From: Streptomyces pacificus | GTDB taxonomy: Bacteria; Actinomycetota; Actinomycetes; Streptomycetales; Streptomycetaceae | Length of the DNA: 64,000 nucleotides | Assembly: GCF_011766325.1 (NCBI RefSeq) | Contig: NZ_BLLG01000011.1 | Location: 62,001-126,000 of the forward strand | Reading direction: 5' to 3' | In this document: piece after piece, positions 28,401 to 36,272 of the stretch | Layout of the letters: each line of letters begins with the position of its first letter | Numbering within the stretch: the first letter of the stretch is position 1 | The notes under the pieces: model-generated | What the model was told of the DNA's origin: nothing | Database searches by the model: none | Seen by the model: only the letters and a program-made list of their open reading frames with translations | Made by a program: the position numbers and the translations under genes

Positions 28401-29073
28401 CGGGACGCCCGGTACGCCGGGCGAAGGCCGCCAGCGCAGCCGGGCTCAGGCCGAGTTCCCGGCTGCGGGCCAGCACGGCCCGCACCTCGTCGGCGAAGCC
28501 GCGGGTGGTGAGGCACGCCCGCAGCTCGGCGGGCCAGCGCACCCCGGCCCTTCCCTCCCGCTCCAGGTCGAGCTGCCCGGCCAGCAGCTCCCGGACGGCC
28601 ACGTCCTGCTCGGGACCGGACAGCAGGCGCAGCGGCTCGGCGAAGAGGTCCGCGTCCTGGTGGGCCCGCACCAGCGCATAGCAGTAGGAGTGAAAGGTGG
28701 TGGCCTGCGGCGCCCGTGCGCCCCCCAGCCGCACGGCCATCCGGTCGCGCAGTTCGACGGCCGCCTTCCTGCTGAAGGTGAGTACCAGCAGCCGCTCCGG
28801 GTCCGCACCCCGCTCGATCCGGGAGGCGACCGCCTCGACCAGCGTCGTCGTCTTTCCGGTGCCCGGCCCCGCGAGTACGAGCAGGGGGCCGCGCCCATGG
28901 TCAACCACGGCACGCTGCGAGGCGTCCAGGAGAGGGGGATCCACCGGGCTCGGCGAGGTGCGAACCAGTCGGTACGCGCCCGGTGCCCGCCCTTTGCGCC
29001 CTTGCGGGCCCGGAGGGAACCCCTGCCGTACCCGACGGTGCGGTGTACTCCCGGTGAAGGAGGAGGAACTCAC
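25408..29073 (-). CDS. adnA: AdnA-like helicase-nuclease subunit
   Basis: A 1221-residue partner of AdnB. The N-terminal motor has Walker A GPGTGKTT (about 69-76), TFSRKAAVEL, FVDEYQDTDPAQ and GDPDQSIYAFRGAD. The C-terminal nuclease has YVVDFKTG and QLAVYQLAV. Cysteines in NTCALQWF and in CEHCAFRSSC at the very end fit the Fe-S clamp of AddB/AdnA-type nucleases. A 120-residue Gly/Ser/Asp/Pro linker with a (GS)n run (about residues 485-605) interrupts the protein. GTG at 29073 is the only suitable start and lacks a strong ribosome site. Expected to resect DNA double-strand ends with AdnB. Confidence 0.9.
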   Translation of the reverse strand: MSSSSFTGSTPHRRVRQGFPPGPQGRKGRAPGAYRLVRTSPSPVDPPLLDASQRAVVDHGRGPLLVLAGPGTGKTTTLVEAVASRIERGADPERLLVLTFSRKAAVELRDRMAVRLGGARAPQATTFHSYCYALVRAHQDADLFAEPLRLLSGPEQDVAVRELLAGQLDLEREGRAGVRWPAELRACLTTRGFADEVRAVLARSRELGLSPAALAAFARRTGRPDWDAAASFLAEYLDVLDLQGVLDYAELVHRASLLAERPGTGDHIAQRYDAVFVDEYQDTDPAQVRLLRALAGDGRTLVAFGDPDQSIYAFRGADVNGILGFPAVFRRGDGRPAPVAVLRTSRRSGEALLSATRRLTRRMPLPRLPSDRVRAHRELTATRSGGRVEVYTYPTASAELGNVADILRRAHLEEGVPWHDMAVLVRAGTRSLPATRRALTMAGVPVETDGDDIPLRHEPAVTPLLTALRTAARPLAPGHTAAEGGDGGGDGGGDCGGESSGESSGDGGGTGEGGQDEGGWGGYAGDGRGRPDGVRDGGGHAGSGAPSRPDAGPGPDSAACAGSGSGSGSGSGPDSAAADAVGSGPEGSAPGSPPQEHAPVDADTAVTLLTSPLGGMDTADLRRLGRALRDEERAAGDRVPPPSDVLIARALAEPERLAVHDPAYARPARRLGLLLRKVRELLDGGGTAEEALWELWTGTSWPQRLERTALRGGPAGRNADRDLDAVCALFETAARAEERTGGRGALNFLDELEAQDIAADTLARRPERPAAVRLMTAHRSKGLEWGLVVVAGVQEGLWPDLRRRGSLLEADRIGRDGLAEPLTPGALLAEERRLFYVAATRARDRLVVTAVKAPSDDGDQPSRFLTELGAEPRDITGRPRRPLAVAPLVAELRATTVDPDASDALTDAAARRLARLAALTDDEGQPLVPAAHPSRWWGLEDPTHSGVPLRDRDHPVTLSGSALDQLANTCALQWFLGREVRADAPATAAQGFGNVVHVLADEVASGRTPADLAVLMERLDSVWDALAFDAPWKSAQEKEHARAALERFVRWHVTDRGGRTPVATEHEFDVTLEAGPYEVRIRGSMDRVERDERGRAYVVDFKTGKQAPTKGEVERHPQLAVYQLAVREGAVDEFFDGDRPLPGGAELVHLRQAAPKKEGGDAVPRVQSQEPLSGEWVGDLLATAAGRVLDERFTPSTGSQCEHCAFRSSCSARPEGRHIVE

Positions 29074-29315
29074 GTGGATCGCCGGTCCTGGTGGGTGTGC
29101 GGACAGTGCTGACGACGGGCCCGGCGCGGGCGCACGGGCGGAGCGGACGGGCCCGGGGGCGGTGGGGAGGAGCCGCCGGCGGCGCGGACGCCCCGGGCGT
29201 CGGGGCAGACGCTACGCCCGCATGCCCCCGGGCCGCGGGCGGACCGCCCGGAACCTCCGCCGGCACGGGCGGCGGACCGCGGACGCGTGACGGCGCCCTC
29301 GCATGGCGGAAGCGG

Positions 29316-29708
29316 TCAGATGCGGGCTCCTCCGCCGGTCCCGTCCGGGGCGCGGGTGACGCCGTCCCAGCGGGCCCGCCTCATGTCGAGGCGCGGCAGA
29401 TGGCCCTCCGCGCCCGGCGGTGCCTGCCTCAGCCGGGTGCCTTCGGCCCGGTAGTGCGGCAGTGCCCGGAGCGCGTGGCCCGCCGCCAGGGAGCCGTCGG
29501 AGCGCACCACCCGCCACCAGGGAACCGCTCCTCCGTACAGCGCCATCACCCTGCCGACCTGGCGCGGTCCCCCCTCACCCAGCCATTCGGCGACATCACC
29601 GTACGTCATGACCCGGCCGGGTGGTATCTGCTCGGCGACCGCGAGCACACGCTCCGCGTACTCCGGCAGCTCCGGCAGCTCCGGCCGTTCCGGCACCTCA
29701 TCGCTCAT
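29316..29708 (-). CDS. Alkyltransferase-like (ATL) DNA-damage recognition protein
   Basis: A 130-residue MGMT-fold protein. The region that carries the reactive PCHR motif in true methyltransferases reads PWWR (63-66), so the acceptor Cys is replaced by Trp64, the hallmark of ATL proteins, which bind O6-alkylguanine without repairing it and hand lesions to nucleotide excision repair. Conserved GRVMTYGDVA and GGPRQVGRV segments mark the DNA-binding part. ATG at 29708 follows AGGA; an in-frame ATG at 29717 is possible. It follows adnA, and an equivalent lies in the mycobacterial block (recalled). Confidence 0.88.
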   Translation of the reverse strand: MSDEVPERPELPELPEYAERVLAVAEQIPPGRVMTYGDVAEWLGEGGPRQVGRVMALYGGAVPWWRVVRSDGSLAAGHALRALPHYRAEGTRLRQAPPGAEGHLPRLDMRRARWDGVTRAPDGTGGGARI

Positions 29709-29914
29709 CCCGCCCATCCTGCCCCATGCCACCGACAGCGAGCCGAGCCGACGACATACTGCATACATAACGAGAAATGGGGGCAAACAGCACAGCACGT
29801 ACCTTCGCGTCGCACCCTGATGCCCCCCTCTGTCGGTTCGCCATGCCACCATCGTCCGGGCGGTGACTGGTGATACGAGATCAAGAAGAGACCGACACGA
29901 CGAAGGAGCTGGGC

Positions 29915-32900
29915 GTGCAGCCTCCCACGGCGGCGAGCACCTCCGGCCCCCAGTCGCGCTCCGGAGCCGCCGGACCGCACCAGGGCCCCCAGGACCCCGC
30001 CGGAAACCCGGGCCACTCCGGGGGCTCTGCGGAAGACCCCGACCACACCCGGGAGCCCGGGGGGGACCAGGGCCCGGAGGGGAACCGGAAGCCGGAGAAG
30101 GGCCGGGAGCCGCCGGAAGGAGACCCGGTGAAAAGCCGGGATGGGCAGAAGGGCCGGGGGGCCGCCCCCTCCCACCCGGCCGCACCCGCCTCCGGAGCCC
30201 CCTCGGCGGCCCCCCCGGCGGGCTCGACCCCGACCCCGGCCGAGGGCGCCGGGGCGCGGAACCGGCCCACCGCGCCGGCCCGCCCTCCGGGCGAGACCGG
30301 GCACCGGGCGCCGGAACCCGAACGCCGGCACGCACCCGGCGCCGGCGACGACGTGGCCCACATCGACCGCCTCTCGGGCGACGAGCCCCTGCTGGCGGCT
30401 CGCGTCCACCGCCCGTCCGATCTGACGCGGCTCCTGGCGGGCATCCTCGCGATCGCCGTCGTGCTGGGCGTCGCCGCCTTCGCCCACGGCACCACCACCG
30501 GCCTCGAGTCGGACATCTCCAAGGGCACCGGCCAGGCCCCCGACCTGCTCGTGAAACTCGCCGGGCTGATGTCGAGCATCGCGGTGCTGCTGGTCCCCGT
30601 CGCCTTCGCGATCGAGCGGCTCATCAAACGGGACGGGCTGCGGATCGCCGACGGTGTACTCGCAGCCGTGCTCGCACACGGGGTGACGCTCGCCACCGAC
30701 CTCTGGGTCGCCAAAGCCGCCCCGGCCCAGATCCAGGACGCACTGACCCAGCCCGCCTCGGGCGGCGGGCTCACCGACCCGGTCCACGGCTATCTGGCAC
30801 CCGTGATCGCCTATATGACGGCAGTCGGCATGGCGCGAAGGCCGCGCTGGCGCGTCGCGCTGTGGGGTGTGCTGCTCCTCGATGCCTTCGCGATGCTCGT
30901 CGCCGGCTACACCACACCGTTCTCGATCATCCTGACCGTGCTGATCGGCTGGACCGTCGCCTACGGGACGCTGTACGCCGTCGGCTCCCCGAACGTGCGG
31001 CCGACCGGTCAGACCCTTCTCGCCGGCCTCCGGCACGTCGGCTTCCGCCCGGTGACCGCCATGCGCGCCGAGGACGCGCCGGACTACGCCGACCAGGGCG
31101 ACCGGGGCCGGCGGTACCTCGTCACCCTGGAGGACGGCCCGCCGCTCGACGTCACCGTCGTCGACCGCGAGCAGCAGGCGCACGGCTACTTCTACCGGGT
31201 GTGGCGCCGGCTGACGCTGCGGGGCATCACCACCCGTCGCTCCAACCAGTCGCTGCGGCAGGCCCTGGAGCAGGAGGCGCTGCTCGCCTACGCCGCCATC
31301 GCCGCCGGCGCCAACGCGCCCCGTCTGATCGCCACGTCCGAGCTCGGCCCGGATGCCGTGATGCTGGTGTACGAGCACCTCGGCGGCCGGTCGCTGGACT
31401 GCCTGTCCGAGGAGGAGATCACCGACAGGGTGGTCCACGGAGCGTTCCGGCAGGTACGGGCGCTGCAGTCACGCCGTATCGCGCACCGCAGGCTCACCGG
31501 CGACGCGATTCTGGTGGATCGTTCCGGCAGGGTGGTGCTGACCGACCTGCGCGGCGGCGAGATCGCGGCGGGCGACGTGGTACTGCGCATGGACGTCGCG
31601 CAGTTGCTGACGACCGTCGGTCTGCGGGTGGGAGCCGAGCGCGCGGTCGCCGCGGCCGTCGAGGTGCTGGGGCCCGACGGGGTCGCGGACTGCCTGCCGC
31701 TGCTGCAGCCCATCGCGCTCAGCCGCTCCACCCGGGCCACGCTGCGCCGACTGGCACGCGAGCGGGCACAGCGCGAGCGGGAGGCGGTGCTGGCAGCAGC
31801 CGAGTCGGCCCGCCGGGAAAGGGCCGAGCAGGGCACGCCCGGAGCGGAGGACGGCAGAAAAGCCGTCCGCAGATCGTCGCGCGCCGAGAAGCAGGCCGAG
31901 AAGCGGGCCATGGGCGAGGCACTGGACGAGGCACGCGAGGAGGACCTGCTCGCCCAGATCCGCCACCAGGTACTGCTGATCCGTCCGCAGGCGCCGGTGG
32001 AGCCCGCCCGGCTGGAGCGGATCCGGCCGCGCACGCTCGTCAGCCTGATCGCCGGGGCCATCGCCGCGTACTTCCTGCTGTCCCAGATCACCCGGACCGA
32101 TCTCGCCGTGGTCAGCCAGGCCCACTGGGGCTGGGTCGCCGCCGCGGTGCTGTTCTCGGCGTTCAGCTATCTGGCGGCCGCGATGAGCCTGCTGGGCTTC
32201 GTGCCGGAGCGGGTGCCGTTCCCCCGGACCGTGGTCGCGCAGGTCGCCGGCTCCTTCGTGAAGATCGTCGCACCCGCGGCCGTCGGCGGCGTCGCGCTGA
32301 ACACCCGCTTCCTGCAGCGCTCCGGAGTCCGCCCGGGGCTCGCCGTGGCGAGCGTCGGCGCCTCGCAGCTCTTCGGGCTCGGCGCGCACATCCTGCTGCT
32401 GCTCGCCTTCGGCTATCTCACCGGCACGGAGAAGACATCGTCGCTGACGCCGTCGAGGACCGTCATCGCCGGGCTGCTGACGGTCGCCGTCCTGGTACTG
32501 GTGGTGACCGCGATCCCCTTCCTGCGGAAGTTCGTGGCGACCCGGCTGCGCTCCCTCTTCGCCGGGGTCGTCCCGCGCATGCTGGACGTCCTCCAGCGGC
32601 CGGGGAAGCTGATCACCGGAATCGGCGGCATGCTGTTGCTCACGGGCTCCTTCGTGATGTGCCTGGACGCCTCCATCCGGGCTTTCGACAACGGCAACCA
32701 GCAGCTCAGCTATGCCAGCATCGCCGTCGTCTTCCTGGCCGGCAACGCCCTGGGGTCGGCGGCCCCGACGCCGGGCGGTGTGGGTGCCGTGGAGGGCGCG
32801 CTGACCCTGGGGCTCATCGCCGTGGGGCTGCCGCCGGAGGTCGCGGCGCCGGCCGTACTGATGTACCGGCTGCTGACACTCTGGCTCCCGGTGCTGCCGG

Positions 32901-32944
32901 GCTGGCTGTCGTTCAACCACCTCACCCGGAAGGGCGCGCTCTGA
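29915..32944 (+). CDS. Multidomain membrane protein: kinase-like domain plus LPG-synthase/flippase-like domain
   Basis: A 1009-residue protein. Residues 1-160 are Pro/Gly-rich and disordered. About six hydrophobic segments follow (about 175-370). A cytosolic part near 385-580 resembles a protein-kinase-like fold with degenerate landmarks: VYEHLGGRSL, HRRLTGDAILVD in the catalytic-loop position and LTDLRGG in the metal-loop position. A charged linker leads to a C-terminal multi-pass region (about 715-1005) with APAAVGGVALNTRFLQ and TPGGVGAVEGAL, typical of the LPG-synthase transmembrane/UPF0104 family. GTG at 29915 is chosen for its AAGGAG at 29903-29908. It may modify or flip a membrane lipid under control of the kinase-like part; substrate unknown. 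Confidence 0.85.
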   Translation: MQPPTAASTSGPQSRSGAAGPHQGPQDPAGNPGHSGGSAEDPDHTREPGGDQGPEGNRKPEKGREPPEGDPVKSRDGQKGRGAAPSHPAAPASGAPSAAPPAGSTPTPAEGAGARNRPTAPARPPGETGHRAPEPERRHAPGAGDDVAHIDRLSGDEPLLAARVHRPSDLTRLLAGILAIAVVLGVAAFAHGTTTGLESDISKGTGQAPDLLVKLAGLMSSIAVLLVPVAFAIERLIKRDGLRIADGVLAAVLAHGVTLATDLWVAKAAPAQIQDALTQPASGGGLTDPVHGYLAPVIAYMTAVGMARRPRWRVALWGVLLLDAFAMLVAGYTTPFSIILTVLIGWTVAYGTLYAVGSPNVRPTGQTLLAGLRHVGFRPVTAMRAEDAPDYADQGDRGRRYLVTLEDGPPLDVTVVDREQQAHGYFYRVWRRLTLRGITTRRSNQSLRQALEQEALLAYAAIAAGANAPRLIATSELGPDAVMLVYEHLGGRSLDCLSEEEITDRVVHGAFRQVRALQSRRIAHRRLTGDAILVDRSGRVVLTDLRGGEIAAGDVVLRMDVAQLLTTVGLRVGAERAVAAAVEVLGPDGVADCLPLLQPIALSRSTRATLRRLARERAQREREAVLAAAESARRERAEQGTPGAEDGRKAVRRSSRAEKQAEKRAMGEALDEAREEDLLAQIRHQVLLIRPQAPVEPARLERIRPRTLVSLIAGAIAAYFLLSQITRTDLAVVSQAHWGWVAAAVLFSAFSYLAAAMSLLGFVPERVPFPRTVVAQVAGSFVKIVAPAAVGGVALNTRFLQRSGVRPGLAVASVGASQLFGLGAHILLLLAFGYLTGTEKTSSLTPSRTVIAGLLTVAVLVLVVTAIPFLRKFVATRLRSLFAGVVPRMLDVLQRPGKLITGIGGMLLLTGSFVMCLDASIRAFDNGNQQLSYASIAVVFLAGNALGSAAPTPGGVGAVEGALTLGLIAVGLPPEVAAPAVLMYRLLTLWLPVLPGWLSFNHLTRKGAL

Positions 32945-33187
32945 CGGGCCGCGAATGACCGATCGGCCGGCCGCCCGCACGACCGTGCGAGGCGGCCGGG
33001 ACCGCGGGTGTCCGCACTGCCCTGGTCCACGGCGATCGGTCCGGCTCACCGCCTCCGTCCGGGGCGGCGGAACCGAGCGGAGCCCGGACGCCATACCGGT
33101 GTCCCGGGTGGGCGGGGTGCCGCCGAACCGATCCCGGTGGGGCGCCGCCGACAGGCGGGCCGCCGTGCCGAGCCGCAGGATGGGGGC

Positions 33188-34933
33188 ATGCCGACCTCTC
33201 CTACCGGCCGCCCCGCCGGCCCTGATCCCGGCGGCGACGGCCGGGAAACCGGCACCGCCGACCCCCCGAAGGCATCCGTCCCGCACCGGAGCGCTGCCGC
33301 CCCGGGCCGGGACGGCGACGCGCCGAGCACTCCCGGCGCCGCCGGCGCCGGGAGCCCCGAACGCCGCAGCGTTGCCGCGCGGCGCGCCGGGACCCTGCTC
33401 GCCGCCGCCGTCGCCACCACGCTCCTGATCACCGCCGGCTGCGCGGACGGCGACGGCGGAGGCGGGAACGGGGTGCAGCGCGACCGGGACCTCACGGGCC
33501 AGAGCCTCGACTGGGAGCCGTGCCCCGCGCCCTCGGAGGCCGAGGGCGGGGGAACCGCGCCCTCACCGCTGCCCGGCGGCACCACGTGGGAGTGCTCCTT
33601 CATGGAGGTGCCGCGCGACTGGGCCGAGCCCGACGGCGAGACCATCGAGCTGGCACTCATCCGGGCGAAGGCCCGCGACCAGGCCAACCGGATCGGCTCC
33701 CTGGTCTTCAACTTCGGCGGCCCCGGCGGCTCCGGCGTCAGCACCCTGCCCGCGGCGGCGGCGGACTTCGAGCGGCTGCGCGCCCGCTACGACCTGGTGA
33801 GCTTCGACCCGCGGGGGGTCGGCCGCAGCCAGCCCGTGGAGTGCCTCGACGACCAGGAGCTGGACGAGTACTACGCCCAGGACGCCACCCCGGACGACAG
33901 CGCCGAGGAGAAGGCGTACAGCGAGAATCTGAGGCGGTACGGCTCGGCCTGCGAGGAGAACTCGGGGCCTGACCTGCCCTATGTCGGCACCGCCAACGCC
34001 GCGCGGGACATGGATCTGATGCGCCGGGTCCTCGGTGACGACAAGCTCCACTACTTCGGCATCTCCTACGGAACCGAGCTCGGCGGCGTCTACGCCCACC
34101 TCTTCCCGGAGAACGTGGGACGAGCGGTGTTCGACGCCGTCGTCGACCCGACCAGCACCGCGGTGCAGGGCTCGCTGGCACAGGCCAGGGGATTCCAGCT
34201 GGCGTTCACCAACTTCGCCGAGGACTGCGTCGCGCGGGGAGACGCGTGCCAGCTGCCGGGCAGCACCCCCGAGGAGATCCAGCAGTTCGTCATCGATCTC
34301 CAGAACCGGCTGGAGAAGCGGCCGATCCCCGGCATCGGCGACCGTGAACTCACCCAGACCCAGGCGACCAACGGCATCGCCCAGGCCCTGTACTCCAAGG
34401 AGTACTGGCCCCTGCTCGAGCAGGGGATCGACGAGGCGGACGGCGGCGACGGCTCCCTGCTGCTCGCGCTGTCCGACGCGATGAACGGGCGCAACCGGGA
34501 AGGGCGTTACAGCAACATCCAGGCGGCGAACGCCGCGATCAACTGCGTCGACTTCAAGGAGCGGTACTCCCTGGACGAGACCAAGGCGCGGCTCCCCGAG
34601 TTCCGCGAGGCGTCCCCGGTCTTCGGCGACTACCTCGGCTGGGGTCTGATGGGCTGCAAGCACTGGCCGGTGCCGGGGCAGTGGGAGACCCCCGACGTCA
34701 GCGCGCCCGGCGCGGCCCCGATCGTCGTCATCGGCAACACCGGTGACCCGGCGACCCCGTACGAGGGTGCCAGGGCCATGGCCGAGGCGCTCGGCGAGGG
34801 GGTCGGGGTCGAGGTGACGTACGAGGGCCAGGGCCACGGTGCCTACAACAGCGGCGACACGTGCGTGGCGGAAGCGGTGGACCAGTACCTGCTGGAGGGC
34901 CGGGTACCGGCACCCGGCACCGTCTGCCGCTGA
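33188..34933 (+). CDS. Secreted TAP-like alpha/beta-hydrolase (tripeptidyl aminopeptidase) lipoprotein
   Basis: A 581-residue protein. After about 65 disordered residues comes a hydrophobic segment ending in a lipobox (LLITAGC), so it should be a lipid-anchored extracellular protein. The hydrolase core has the oxyanion region NFGGPGGSG, SFDPRGVGRS, nucleophile GISYG, acid NTGDPATPY and His in GQGHGAY, the signature of the TAP/SlpD-type peptidases of Streptomyces. Such enzymes remove N-terminal tripeptides from secreted proteins. The long pre-lipobox extension is unusual; a start nearer the hydrophobic segment is possible, but ATG 33188 has AGGATGGGG upstream. Confidence 0.88.
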   Translation: MPTSPTGRPAGPDPGGDGRETGTADPPKASVPHRSAAAPGRDGDAPSTPGAAGAGSPERRSVAARRAGTLLAAAVATTLLITAGCADGDGGGGNGVQRDRDLTGQSLDWEPCPAPSEAEGGGTAPSPLPGGTTWECSFMEVPRDWAEPDGETIELALIRAKARDQANRIGSLVFNFGGPGGSGVSTLPAAAADFERLRARYDLVSFDPRGVGRSQPVECLDDQELDEYYAQDATPDDSAEEKAYSENLRRYGSACEENSGPDLPYVGTANAARDMDLMRRVLGDDKLHYFGISYGTELGGVYAHLFPENVGRAVFDAVVDPTSTAVQGSLAQARGFQLAFTNFAEDCVARGDACQLPGSTPEEIQQFVIDLQNRLEKRPIPGIGDRELTQTQATNGIAQALYSKEYWPLLEQGIDEADGGDGSLLLALSDAMNGRNREGRYSNIQAANAAINCVDFKERYSLDETKARLPEFREASPVFGDYLGWGLMGCKHWPVPGQWETPDVSAPGAAPIVVIGNTGDPATPYEGARAMAEALGEGVGVEVTYEGQGHGAYNSGDTCVAEAVDQYLLEGRVPAPGTVCR

Positions 34934-34961
34934 CGGCCGGCCGGGCCGTGTCCGGGCCGGC

Positions 34962-34995
34962 GTCCGTCGGCCCCCGCGGGCAGGGACCGACGGAC
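34962..34995. terminator. Hairpin between convergent genes
   Basis: GTCCGTCGG (34962-34970) pairs with CCGACGGAC (34987-34995) around a G/C-rich loop that can partly extend the stem. It lies between the TAP-like gene and moeZ, whose transcripts converge. Confidence 0.6.
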
Positions 34996-35024
34996 GGTCG
35001 ACGAAGCGGCTCTCACCACACGCG

Positions 35025-36203
35025 CTAGTAGACCGGCTTCTGCGGCTCGATCTGGTTGACCCAGCCGATCACGCCTCCGCCGACGTGCACGGCGTCGGCG
35101 AAACCGGCCGACTTGAGCACCGCGAGGACTTCCGCACTGCGGACGCCCGTCTTGCAGTGCAGGACGATCTTCTTGTCCTGCGGCAGGTCCTGGAGGGCAC
35201 CGCCCATCAGGAACTCGTTCTTCGGGACCAGGCGCGCCCCGGGAATCGAGACGATCTCGTACTCGTTCGGCTCGCGGACGTCGATGATGTCGATGCTCTC
35301 GCCCTCGTCGATCCACTCCTTGAGCTGCTTCGGAGTGATCGTGGAACCGAGCGCCGCCTCCTGCGCCTCCTCGGACACCACGCCGCAGAACGCCTCGTAG
35401 TCGATGAGTTCCGTGACGGTCGGGTTCTCGCCGCAGACCGCGCAGTCGGGGTCCTTGCGGACCTTCACCTGGCGGTACTGCATCTCCAGTGCGTCGTAGA
35501 CCATCAGCCGGCCGACCAGCGGCTCCCCGATACCGGCGAGCAGCTTGATCGCCTCGTTGACCTGGATGGAGCCGATGGAGGCGCAGAGCACGCCCAGCAC
35601 GCCTCCCTCGGCGCAGGAGGGCACCATGCCGGGGGGCGGGGGCTCCGGGTAGAGGCAGCGGTAGCAAGGGCCGTGCTCGGACCAGAACACCGAGGCCTGG
35701 CCGTCGAAGCGGTAGATCGACCCCCACACGTAGGGCTTGCCGAGCAGCACGCAGGCGTCGTTCACCAGGTACCGGGTGGCGAAGTTGTCCGTGCCGTCGA
35801 CGATGAGGTCGTACCCGCTGAAGATGTCCATCACGTTGTCGGCCTCGAGCCGCTCCTCGTGGAGGACCACGTTCACGTACGGGTTGATGCCCTTGACGCT
35901 GTCACGGGCGGACTCCGCCTTGGAACGGCCGATGTCCGACTGGCTGTGGATGATCTGACGCTGCAGGTTCGACTCGTCGACCTCGTCGAACTCCACGATG
36001 CCGAGCGTGCCGACACCGGCCGCCGCCAGGTACATCAGCGCAGGCGAGCCGAGACCGCCGGCACCCACACACAGCACCCTTGCGTTCTTCAGCCGCTTCT
36101 GCCCGTCCATCCCCACATCGGGGATGATCAGGTGGCGAGAGTACCTGCGGACCTCGTCTACGGTGAGCTCGGCGGCCGGCTCGACCAGGGGTGGCAGCGA
36201 CAC
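35025..36203 (-). CDS. moeZ: MoeZ-type adenylyltransferase/sulfurtransferase
   Basis: A 392-residue fusion of an E1/ThiF-like adenylyltransferase (CVGAGGLGSP at 45-54; zinc Cys pairs 180/183 and 254/257; likely thiotransfer Cys197) and a C-terminal rhodanese domain with active-site Cys350 in HCKTGVR. MoeZ activates the C-terminal glycine of small sulfur-carrier proteins (MoaD-, ThiS- and CysO-type) and converts it to a thiocarboxylate. It should therefore serve MoaE encoded at 4.7-5.1 kb, but also other sulfur pathways. GTG at 36203 follows GGAG. Confidence 0.95.
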   Translation of the reverse strand: MSLPPLVEPAAELTVDEVRRYSRHLIIPDVGMDGQKRLKNARVLCVGAGGLGSPALMYLAAAGVGTLGIVEFDEVDESNLQRQIIHSQSDIGRSKAESARDSVKGINPYVNVVLHEERLEADNVMDIFSGYDLIVDGTDNFATRYLVNDACVLLGKPYVWGSIYRFDGQASVFWSEHGPCYRCLYPEPPPPGMVPSCAEGGVLGVLCASIGSIQVNEAIKLLAGIGEPLVGRLMVYDALEMQYRQVKVRKDPDCAVCGENPTVTELIDYEAFCGVVSEEAQEAALGSTITPKQLKEWIDEGESIDIIDVREPNEYEIVSIPGARLVPKNEFLMGGALQDLPQDKKIVLHCKTGVRSAEVLAVLKSAGFADAVHVGGGVIGWVNQIEPQKPVY

Positions 36204-36272
36204 GGGGACTCCGTCGTTGGTGGTTGCGTCGTCAGTACGGTTGCTCTCGCTGCAACACTGCCACGCGCCCTC

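Noticed and set aside
25465..29112. Plus-strand 1215-codon frame antisense to adnA
   Set aside because: Same shadow effect; the adnA frame carries all helicase and nuclease motifs.
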